Assembly (NCBI GenBank): GCA_900763885.1
Contig: CAAFLY010000061.1
Span: 11,839-75,838, forward strand
Direction: 5' to 3'
Length of the DNA stretch: 64,000 nucleotides
Source of the DNA: Clostridia bacterium
Lineage (GTDB): Bacteria > Bacillota > Clostridia > Oscillospirales > CAG-272
Each line of letters begins with the position of its first letter. Within the stretch, counting starts at the first letter, position 1. Positions 59,006-64,000 of the stretch are shown here, piece by piece. The position numbers and the translations under genes were made by a program. The notes beneath the pieces were generated by a model, which saw nothing but the letters and a program-made list of their open reading frames with translations, had not been told where the DNA came from and ran no database searches.

Positions 59006-59290
59006 ATGAGTATCGTGATTCTCGGCGGCAATGAGTGTATGGAACGCCGATATATGGAACTGTGTGAATCGTACAGCTGTCAGGCGAAGGTGTTTACTAA
59101 ACCGGTCGGCGGGCTGCGCAAAAAGCTCGGCAATCCGGATCTGATGATTTTCTTCACCGGAACGATGTCCCACAAAATGGTAAAGGGTGCGCTGTGTGAA
59201 TTCCGCGGGCAGGACGTAAAAATCGAACGGAGCCACACAAGCTCTTTGGCGGCACTGCGCGAGATTCTGGAAAAGCACACCGCAATGTGA
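59006..59290 (+). CDS. DUF2325 family protein, 94 aa
   Basis: Begins MSIVILGGNECMERRYMELCESYSCQAKVFTK and contains PDLMIFFTGTMSHKMVKGAL and IERSHTSSLAALREIL. These match the short clostridial DUF2325 proteins, small Rossmann-like domains of unknown function. Cytoplasmic, no signal peptide. AGAGGAG precedes the ATG. First of a group with DUF3793 and flavodoxin genes, an association I recall as common in Clostridia. Confidence 0.82.
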   Translation: MSIVILGGNECMERRYMELCESYSCQAKVFTKPVGGLRKKLGNPDLMIFFTGTMSHKMVKGALCEFRGQDVKIERSHTSSLAALREILEKHTAM

Positions 59291-59350
59291 TGAAAGCGGC
59301 TGTGTCATGTCGTATAAAAGAACGGCTGCTGCGGAGGGGAGGTGTGTACC

Positions 59351-59896
59351 GTGTCGGAGGAATTTATCGTAGCACAGGCGGCTCCCACTCTTGCGGGCAT
59401 GAAAACGGGCAGTCTGTTCGGCTGCGCGTATCGGGATAAGGCGGCGTTGAACAAGGATGTGCGCGCGTGGAACCGACGGCTTGTCCCCCTTGGACTCTGT
59501 CTTCTGCCGCTGAAATTCTCCGGGAAACGGGCACTGCTGTATCTCTACCGTCCGGATGCGCTGCGGGAAGATCTGAATGACGGAACGGCACGCGCGGTGT
59601 TGGAGAAGGCCGGCTACCGGAATGAAAGCAGCACGCGGTGTATCACGGAACTGATGCGGCGGCTGCGGATGGAGGGAGAATTCCCTCACGAGATCGGACT
59701 GTTTCTCAGCTACCCGCCGGAGGATGTCCGTGGATTTATGGAAAACCACGCGGCCAATTACAAGCTTGTCGGTACGTGGAAGGTATATGGAGACGTGGAT
59801 AAGGCGCGCGAGACCTTCAAACAATACCGGGATTGTACGGAAAACTATCGCGCACAGCAAAAAGCAGGCTCAAGCATTGAGCAGCTTGCCGTGTGA
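59351..59896 (+). CDS. DUF3793 family protein, 181 aa
   Basis: The start is taken as GTG at 59351 because GGGGAGG lies about nine bases upstream; the earlier GTG at 59342 is too close to it. Features of the family are APTLAGMKTGSLFGC at the N-terminus, LCLLPLKFSGKRALLYLYRPDAL, FPHEIGLFLSYPPEDVRGFMEN and YKLVGTWKVYGDVDKARETFKQY. Function unknown; no cofactor motif. Always near flavodoxin in my recollection of clostridial loci, so a redox or iron-starvation role is an inference. Confidence 0.82.
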   Translation: MSEEFIVAQAAPTLAGMKTGSLFGCAYRDKAALNKDVRAWNRRLVPLGLCLLPLKFSGKRALLYLYRPDALREDLNDGTARAVLEKAGYRNESSTRCITELMRRLRMEGEFPHEIGLFLSYPPEDVRGFMENHAANYKLVGTWKVYGDVDKARETFKQYRDCTENYRAQQKAGSSIEQLAV

Positions 59897-59936
59897 CGAA
59901 GCATACACAATTCAAAAAGGAAGAAGGAAAACGAAA

Positions 59937-60362
59937 ATGAAGAAAACAGCGGTTATTTTTTGGAGCGGCACAGGCAATACGGAAGCGATGGCGAATGAGG
60001 TGCTCGCAGGAATGGAGTCCGCCGGTGCGGATGCGGTGCTTTTGGGCTGCGGCGAAGTGGATGGCGGTATGATCGACGCATTGGACGCGGTGGCTCTCGG
60101 CTGTCCTGCCATGGGTGCGGAGGTTCTGGAGGAAGAGGAATTCGCGCCGATGTTCGACTCCATCAAGGACAAGCTCGCCGGAAAAAAGGTCGCGCTGTTC
60201 GGCTCCTACGGCTGGGGTGATGGCGAATGGATGCGCACCTGGGAGGATGATTGCAAATCCGCCGGAATCGTCCTCGCCTGCGACAGCGTAATCTGCAACG
60301 AAGCGCCGGACGATGAAGCGACGGCAGCCTGCCGGAATCTTGGCAAGGCCTTGGCGGAATAA
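59937..60362 (+). CDS. Flavodoxin, short-chain, 141 aa
   Basis: FMN-binding electron carrier. Phosphate loop WSGTGNTEAMA (residues 9-19), VALGCPAMGAEVLEEEEF (the region round the isoalloxazine ring), and ALFGSYGWGDGEWM with the stacking Trp/Tyr residues. Length is that of short flavodoxins used in place of ferredoxin under iron limitation. An AAAGGAAGAAGG site precedes the ATG. Last large gene of the DUF2325-DUF3793 group. Confidence 0.95.
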   Translation: MKKTAVIFWSGTGNTEAMANEVLAGMESAGADAVLLGCGEVDGGMIDALDAVALGCPAMGAEVLEEEEFAPMFDSIKDKLAGKKVALFGSYGWGDGEWMRTWEDDCKSAGIVLACDSVICNEAPDDEATAACRNLGKALAE

Positions 60363-60396
60363 CGGATTCGGATACAGAGGTACAGGAGACGGTTCT

Positions 60397-60501
60397 ATGA
60401 CGCGCGAAAAGGTGGGTATGATGCTCAAACGAAAACTGCAGCTTCTTGGTGCGGTGGGACTGATCCTGCTTGTCGCTATGCTTCTTGAAAATATCCTGTA
60501 A
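60397..60501 (+). CDS. Small single-span membrane protein, 34 aa
   Basis: ATG at 60397 has AGGAG eight bases upstream. The peptide starts MTREKVGMMLKRKLQ (basic) and continues with a hydrophobic helix LLGAVGLILLVAMLLENIL. It fits a one-span protein with its N-terminus inside. It follows flavodoxin by 34 bases and precedes a clear terminator, so it belongs to the same transcript. Function unknown. Confidence 0.6.
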   Translation: MTREKVGMMLKRKLQLLGAVGLILLVAMLLENIL

Positions 60502-60508
60502 ATGCTGC

Positions 60509-60546
60509 GCCCGATGGATTTTCACAGATCTGTCGGGCATTTTTTG
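60509..60546 (+). terminator. Terminator of the flavodoxin operon
   Basis: GCCCGA (60509-60514) pairs with TCGGGC (60533-60538) and ATTTTTT follows. Confidence 0.8.
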
Positions 60547-60555
60547 CGCAGAAGC

Positions 60556-60584
60556 TTGTATTTTTTCACAAAATCTGGTATACT
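60556..60584 (+). promoter_or_regulatory. Promoter of the Nudix gene
   Basis: TTGTAT at 60556-60561, 17-base spacer, TATACT at 60579-60584 with TGG extended -10. Confidence 0.75.
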
Positions 60585-60614
60585 GTGGGAGCATAAGATC
60601 ATGGGAGGTGTCAC

Positions 60615-61097
60615 ATGGATATACTCTGGAAAAATACGGACGGTGTGTTCAGCTATCGCGCGGCAGGCATTTTGCGGTATCGCGGGAAGATCCTTTTGCA
60701 GCACGCTGCCAATGAACCGGGGTATGTCGTGCCGGGTGGTCATGTGGCGTTCGGAGAAACCACTGCCCAAACCCTGCGGCGGGAGTTTCGGGAGGAATGC
60801 GGGGCGGAGATCATCGTGGGCGCGCTGTGTGGCGTGGGGGAGATCTATTTCCCATGGGGAGAGAAGCTGTGCCATCAGATCTGCCTGTATTACCACGTGT
60901 CTCTCGCCGATCCGTCCGCGTTTCCGACCGACGGCGTCATCCCATGCGTCGAAAAGCTGGAGAATCGGGATTTTTCCATTGATTTCCACTGGATCCCGCT
61001 GCAAAAGCTGCCCGGCAAGCGCCTGTACCCGCCGCAGATTGTCGATATGGCACAGGCGGACAGACCGATTTCGTTCGTCTACAGAGAAGAAAATTGA
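60615..61097 (+). CDS. Nudix hydrolase, 160 aa
   Basis: Hydrolyses a nucleoside diphosphate linked to another moiety. The Nudix box G-x5-E-x7-R-E-x-x-E-E-x-G is exact: GHVAFGE, seven residues, REFREECG, at about residues 42-64. The rest matches the fold (LLQHAANEPGYVVPGG, VGEIYFPWGEKLCHQICLYYHV). Substrate cannot be told. GGGAGG precedes the ATG. Single-gene unit. Confidence 0.93.
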   Translation: MDILWKNTDGVFSYRAAGILRYRGKILLQHAANEPGYVVPGGHVAFGETTAQTLRREFREECGAEIIVGALCGVGEIYFPWGEKLCHQICLYYHVSLADPSAFPTDGVIPCVEKLENRDFSIDFHWIPLQKLPGKRLYPPQIVDMAQADRPISFVYREEN

Positions 61098-61310
61098 CCA
61101 TGCGCTTTGCCCATACCCAGAATGAGCCGTCGATGTCGCCGGAATTGGATGGTTCCTCGACAAGGCTGCCGCCAAGCATACCGGACGTGACAACGGCATT
61201 GACGCGTATGTGCAGTATTGGTGCGCACGGCCGCAGATCCATTGGCGCGCGGATTTTTGGGGAAGGGTAAGGGGATGATGAAAGAAATTTCAAAAAAACT
61301 GAAAATGCCT
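61098..61310. other. Unassigned stretch before the tRNA genes
   Basis: About 210 bases without a convincing gene. Short open frames exist on both strands: plus 61101-61271, MRFAHTQNEPS..., and a minus frame including VVTSGMLGGSLVEEPSNSG. Neither has a ribosome binding site or recognisable domain. It could be a gene remnant. Confidence 0.35.
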
Positions 61311-61339
61311 ATTGACAAACGGTGCAGAATGTGGTATAC
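61311..61339 (+). promoter_or_regulatory. Promoter of the tRNA-Leu/tRNA-fMet unit
   Basis: Perfect TTGACA at 61311-61316, 17-base spacer, TATACT at 61334-61339 with TGG extended -10, about 50 bases before the first tRNA. Confidence 0.85.
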
Positions 61340-61391
61340 TATATAGGCAGTCGAGGAAAGACAGAAGCAAGCATCTGATGCTGTGCCGTAT

Positions 61392-61477
61392 GCCGGAGTG
61401 GCGGAATTGGCAGACGCCCGGGACTTAAAATCCCGTGTAACGAGAGTTACGTACCGGTTCGAGCCCGGTTTCCGGCA
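61392..61477 (+). tRNA. tRNA-Leu (anticodon TAA)
   Basis: Class II tRNA of 86 bases. The acceptor GCCGGAG pairs with TTCCGGC, the D arm has GGCGGAATTGGCAGACGC, the anticodon loop is ACTTAAAAT within GGGA/TCCC, and a long variable arm (GTAACGAGAGTTAC) precedes the T arm with GGTTCGAGCCC. CCA is not encoded. Confidence 0.95.
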
Positions 61478-61509
61478 TGTTTCCTTCCTTCCAACGCTGA
61501 AAAGAATAT

Positions 61510-61587
<78 letters not shown>

Positions 61588-61589
61588 CA

Positions 61590-61627
61590 AAAGATCAGCT
61601 AACCTATGTTAGCTGGTCTTTTTTTGT
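61590..61627 (+). terminator. Terminator after the tRNA genes
   Basis: AGATCAGCTAAC pairs with GTTAGCTGGTCT around CTAT, then T7. Confidence 0.9.
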
Positions 61628-61747
61628 CCTTATACGGCATAGGGAAACAGATCCGCAATGCGCTTTGGTTCGGTTTCATTCGTTTTTGTTTTCGCGAAAT
61701 GAGCGGCGAGAGGTGTATGGGGGAGGAATATTTGCGAAAAATGATGG

Positions 61748-61775
61748 AGACGACGTACGTCGGCAAACGTCGTCT
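61748..61775. repeat. Perfect 9-base inverted repeat inside the element end
   Basis: AGACGACGT (61748-61756) and ACGTCGTCT (61767-61775) are exact reverse complements across ten bases. The surrounding 61628-61950 contains no gene I can support; this repeat is its only clear structure. It could be an excisionase or integrase accessory site. Confidence 0.55.
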
Positions 61776-61952
61776 TGTGGGGGAATGGTTGCGAATGAAC
61801 GGAAAGGATGTATTCAATCAGACAATCCCCCATACAGACAAAATCACCCCCAAAACCACCACAAAAAAACGAACAAAATATTAGATAGCCCGAGCGGCAT
61901 CATCCGTGCCAAATAAGGCTTCAATTTAAGTTTCCAGAAAGGATGTTTTCCA

Positions 61953-62318
61953 ATGCGAAAATATCAAATGATCCATCCGGTCGGACGTGAAATGGTAGAC
62001 TTACGCACTTTTGAAGCTGAAATCAAAAATGCAGTAGCTGAGATCATGCCATTTGCGAAGGTAGAGGTAGCCGCAAACTACTATACCGTAGAACCGTCTC
62101 CTTACCATAATCAGGCAATCAAGATAGGCCAGATACTTGGAAAAATCGCGACATTAAGACAATATTCCATTCAGATTACCAGAACCTTTTGCAGCGTAGA
62201 GGTGGTGGAAGAGGTGGAGCAACAAACAACAGACGCTTCGACAGCAACCATAGAATCCAAACCGATTCAGACGCAGAAAGGCGGTGGTGGTCGTGGGAGA
62301 AAAAAGAAAGTACATTGA
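61953..62318 (+). CDS. Element-borne hypothetical protein, 121 aa
   Basis: Soluble alpha/beta N-terminal part (MRKYQMIHPVGREMVDLRTFEAEIKNAV, VEVAANYYTVEPSPYHNQAIKIGQILGK) and a Thr/Gly/Lys-rich tail ending GGGGRGRKKKVH, which could bind nucleic acid. GAAAGGATG precedes the ATG. It overlaps the start of the Xis-like gene, so the two are probably translated together. Function unknown; it occurs in an AT-richer context than the chromosome. Confidence 0.65.
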   Translation: MRKYQMIHPVGREMVDLRTFEAEIKNAVAEIMPFAKVEVAANYYTVEPSPYHNQAIKIGQILGKIATLRQYSIQITRTFCSVEVVEEVEQQTTDASTATIESKPIQTQKGGGGRGRKKKVH

Positions 62319-62493
62319 TATAAACGAGATGATACGCGACTATCTTCCCATGAGCCGAAAGAAGGCAAGAAAGTTTGTCCTGTCGTACCTCAATACCAAA
62401 CGAATTGGAAATAAGATTTACGTGGATAGGGAAGAACTGGAGCAAATCCTTGCGAATCCGGATATTGAAAAGTATCCGCTGTATCAAAACTAA
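62293..62493 (+). CDS. xis: Excisionase-like small DNA-binding protein (DUF6462-like), 66 aa
   Basis: The start is inferred as GTG at 62293 (VGEKRKYIDINEMIRDYLPM); AAAGG lies about eleven bases upstream, and two earlier GTG codons are alternatives. The protein has a winged-helix excisionase look: MIRDYLPMSRKKARKFVLSYLNTKRIGNKIYVDREELEQIL. Such proteins sit beside tyrosine integrases and steer excision. It converges on the integrase gene across a shared terminator. Confidence 0.72.
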   Translation: MGEKRKYIDINEMIRDYLPMSRKKARKFVLSYLNTKRIGNKIYVDREELEQILANPDIEKYPLYQN

Positions 62494-62499
62494 GCAAAA

Positions 62500-62539
62500 A
62501 AAAGACAGCATCTGCCAATACCGGTGGATGCTGTCTTTT
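62500..62539. terminator. Bidirectional terminator between xis and int
   Basis: AAAAGACAGCATC (62500-62512) pairs with GATGCTGTCTTTT (62527-62539), with inner CC/GG, and serves both converging genes. Confidence 0.9.
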
Positions 62540-62543
62540 ACTC

Positions 62544-63677
62544 TTACTGGAAGATGAGCTCGTCGATTTTCTCACCGGCAGCCTTGTTCATCTCCGGTAC
62601 AGTGTGCGCGTATACGTTCAGAGTCATCGCAATATCAGCGTGTCCGAGCCGTTCCTGCATAACCTTTGGACTCACGCCAGCTTGCAGCATAACAGAGGTG
62701 TAGCTGTGACGCAAAGCATGAAACTTGATATGCTTAAGACCAGTGCGTTCCAGAAACCGTTCCCATTTTTTCGTCCATGCATCCGGTCGAAACGGCTTTC
62801 CATTCGGTTGACGCACCACAAGACCGGTGTCATAGAAGTCGTGGGGATACTCCGCCTTGTCCGCCTGATACCGCGCATATTCCAGCCTGCAAACCTCCAA
62901 TAGATGTTCGCCAATGTGAATGTCACGAATACCGGCTTCACTCTTCGGCGGCTTTGTAATCATTCCCTTAGAGGTTCTGACATAGTTCCTGTGAATGTGG
63001 ATGATACCGGCTTCTAAGTCAATATCTTCCCATTTGAGTGCCAAAAGCTCTCCTCTGCGAAAACCTACAGATATTTCCAATAGCAGTGGAAAGTACATAT
63101 CCGTATTTCGTGCCGCGTCGAGCATTAACTGAATTTCCCGAATATCGTATATCTCCGTTTTGGATTTGACCGCTTTGGGTAAAACAACACCGGTACAGGG
63201 ATTGTGGGAAATCTTGCGGACAACAACAGCCTTATCCAGAGCGGCTTTTAAGTTGAGATATACATTGCGTATGGATTTCGGAGACAAGCCATTTTCCCGT
63301 AAGGTGTTTACCCAGGACTGTATCGCAAGCGTTTTCAATTCTCTGAGCGGTATATCTCCCAGATGCGGCAGAAGTCTGGTCCGGATCTGATTCTCATAGC
63401 CGTCCCGTGTGGTCTGAGCAATATCCGGACAATAGCTGTCCAACCATTCCCGCATCCAGTCCTGTAGCTTTTCTGTAGAAGGAGCGAGAACAAGATCTTC
63501 ATCCAGTGCATTGAGCATGTTGCGCATGATTTGCTCTGCTTTTCTCTTTGTGCCGTTTACAGATTTGTAAATCCGAATCCGCTTTCCCGTAACCGGATCA
63601 CTGCCGTTTTCAATGGTGATCTGATAGGTGATATCCCCATGGGTACCAACCCGTTTGCGAATGCTTCCATGTGCCAT
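62544..63677 (-). CDS. int: Tyrosine site-specific integrase, 377 aa
   Basis: The start at 63677 follows GGAGGAAAAG. N-terminal arm-binding domain (MAHGSIRKRVGTHGDITYQITIENG), SAM-like core-binding domain (residues about 60-150), and catalytic domain with first Arg in SVGFRRGELLALKWEDID, Lys in TKPPKSEAG, the HALRHSY box, His in LGHADIAMTLNVYAH and the nucleophile Tyr there. This is the layout of Tn916/ICE and phage integrases that use tRNA or other att sites. It is transcribed towards the tRNA-fMet. Confidence 0.95.
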   Translation of the reverse strand: MAHGSIRKRVGTHGDITYQITIENGSDPVTGKRIRIYKSVNGTKRKAEQIMRNMLNALDEDLVLAPSTEKLQDWMREWLDSYCPDIAQTTRDGYENQIRTRLLPHLGDIPLRELKTLAIQSWVNTLRENGLSPKSIRNVYLNLKAALDKAVVVRKISHNPCTGVVLPKAVKSKTEIYDIREIQLMLDAARNTDMYFPLLLEISVGFRRGELLALKWEDIDLEAGIIHIHRNYVRTSKGMITKPPKSEAGIRDIHIGEHLLEVCRLEYARYQADKAEYPHDFYDTGLVVRQPNGKPFRPDAWTKKWERFLERTGLKHIKFHALRHSYTSVMLQAGVSPKVMQERLGHADIAMTLNVYAHTVPEMNKAAGEKIDELIFQ

Positions 63678-63711
63678 ATGTTTCTTTTCCTCCATAGTAG
63701 TATAGCATAAT

Positions 63712-63773
63712 GATAATATATGGCTGAGCGGCACATAAGAACGCTTTTTGGTACGCCATAAGCATATATTATC
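63712..63773. repeat. 11-base inverted repeat between int and the next gene
   Basis: GATAATATATG (63712-63722) and CATATATTATC (63763-63773) are exact reverse complements. An inner GGC (63722-63724) and GCC (63755-63757) could extend the pairing. The spacing is 40 bases. It lies just upstream of the likely int -10 (63699-63704, minus strand) and of the divergent gene at 63820. Confidence 0.6.
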
Positions 63774-63819
63774 TTCCTGATACCATCCGTAAAAGGAATC
63801 AACAGAAAGGAAGATTTTT

Positions 63820-64000
63820 ATGTACTACAAGATACAAAACACGAAAGAAGCATGGCGGCTGTCCGGTATCGTCCCAGAGGCTGTATTGTCGGAGTTGGTG
63901 CGTGGTGCCGCTGTTCTGTCCGCAGAATACGGCGATAACGGTTCCGGTGGATATGCCATCGTAGCGGAAACCAAAGCGGACTTAGAAACGATTGCAATGC
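63820..64000 (+). CDS. Element-borne hypothetical protein, cut by right edge
   Basis: Reads MYYKIQNTKEAWRLSGIVPEAVLSELVRGAAVLSAEYGDNGSGGYAIVAETKADLETIAM for 60 codons to the window end. AGAAAGGA lies about seven bases before the ATG. I recognise this N-terminal pattern as one that recurs in clostridial integrative elements, but know no function. It is divergent from int. Confidence 0.7.
   Translation, partial: MYYKIQNTKEAWRLSGIVPEAVLSELVRGAAVLSAEYGDNGSGGYAIVAETKADLETIAM

Larger units (their letters stand above)
61588..64000. mobile_element. One end of an integrated element beside tRNA-fMet, continues past the right edge
   Basis: Base composition falls from GC-rich to AT-richer right after the tRNA-fMet gene. 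The segment carries an unknown protein, an Xis-like protein and a tyrosine integrase, then a gene typical of conjugative or phage-like elements cut by the window end. The order xis-int next to a tRNA is classic for an integrative element. No second copy of the tRNA 3' end is visible, so the far attachment site lies outside. Confidence 0.75.

Noticed and set aside
61606..61884. Plus-strand frame of 92 codons after the tRNA terminator
   Set aside because: No ribosome binding site, low-complexity Lys/Thr end, overlaps an inverted repeat; not supported as a gene.

Overview
The window looks like chromosome of a Gram-positive, low-branching Firmicute of the class Clostridia, probably an uncultured gut-type member of the Oscillospirales/Christensenellales group. 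The grounds are HPr kinase, an ECF folate transporter under a THF riboswitch, a T-box leader, many LxGC lipoproteins, AGGAGG-type ribosome binding sites, TTGACA/TATAAT promoters with a 17-base spacer, and a DUF2325/DUF3793/flavodoxin module. Most of the sequence is GC-rich. The last 2.4 kb and one internal stretch of a single gene are visibly richer in A and T. The family-level placement is inference.

Layout. 1-5.3 kb: a cut metallophosphoesterase, three small co-directional unknown genes, then a minus-strand run with an unknown protein, a membrane-anchored barrel-like protein and a parvulin-type foldase lipoprotein. 5.5-10 kb: hprK, then a THF riboswitch followed by folT, folC and a lipoprotein. 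10-19.5 kb: an endonuclease/exonuclease/phosphatase-family protein, Sir2 deacetylase, an exported beta-rich protein, a pepT-nitroreductase-membrane protein operon, a GH78-like glycosidase, a sugar isomerase and a tryptophanyl-tRNA synthetase. 19.6-27 kb: two lipoproteins, a RelQ-type alarmone synthetase, an aconitase-isocitrate dehydrogenase pair and an MscS channel. 27.3-30 kb: a T-box leader driving an unusual XRE-cupin-acyl-CoA synthetase fusion. 30-35 kb: a GH38 alpha-mannosidase with a clan-D glycosidase. 35-39 kb: a serpin lipoprotein, rimM-trmD, an amidase and a TtcA-like enzyme.

39-47.6 kb holds the most unusual locus. Two MalF/MalG-like sugar permeases are followed in one run by a very long coiled-coil HlyD-like adaptor, a MacB-like extracellular-domain protein and an 859-residue solute-binding lipoprotein with an extra N-terminal domain. 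No ATPase is encoded there. 47.7-51 kb: a short FNT channel, a paralogue of the 10-kb phosphatase-family gene and an orphan solute-binding lipoprotein. 51-57.6 kb: a complete pstSCAB-phoU-phoP-phoR phosphate operon with PHO-box-like repeats. 57.7-61 kb: an AraC regulator, the DUF2325-DUF3793-flavodoxin-small membrane protein group and a Nudix hydrolase. 61.3-64 kb: tRNA-Leu and tRNA-fMet, directly followed by one end of an integrated element (unknown gene, Xis-like protein, tyrosine integrase, cut gene at the right edge).

The genes suggest a saccharolytic anaerobe that takes plant or host glycans apart (GH78, GH38, clan-D glycosidase, sugar ABC systems), regulates carbon use through HPr-Ser phosphorylation and scavenges folate and phosphate. 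It also secretes a protease inhibitor. No rRNA, CRISPR array or insertion sequence was found.
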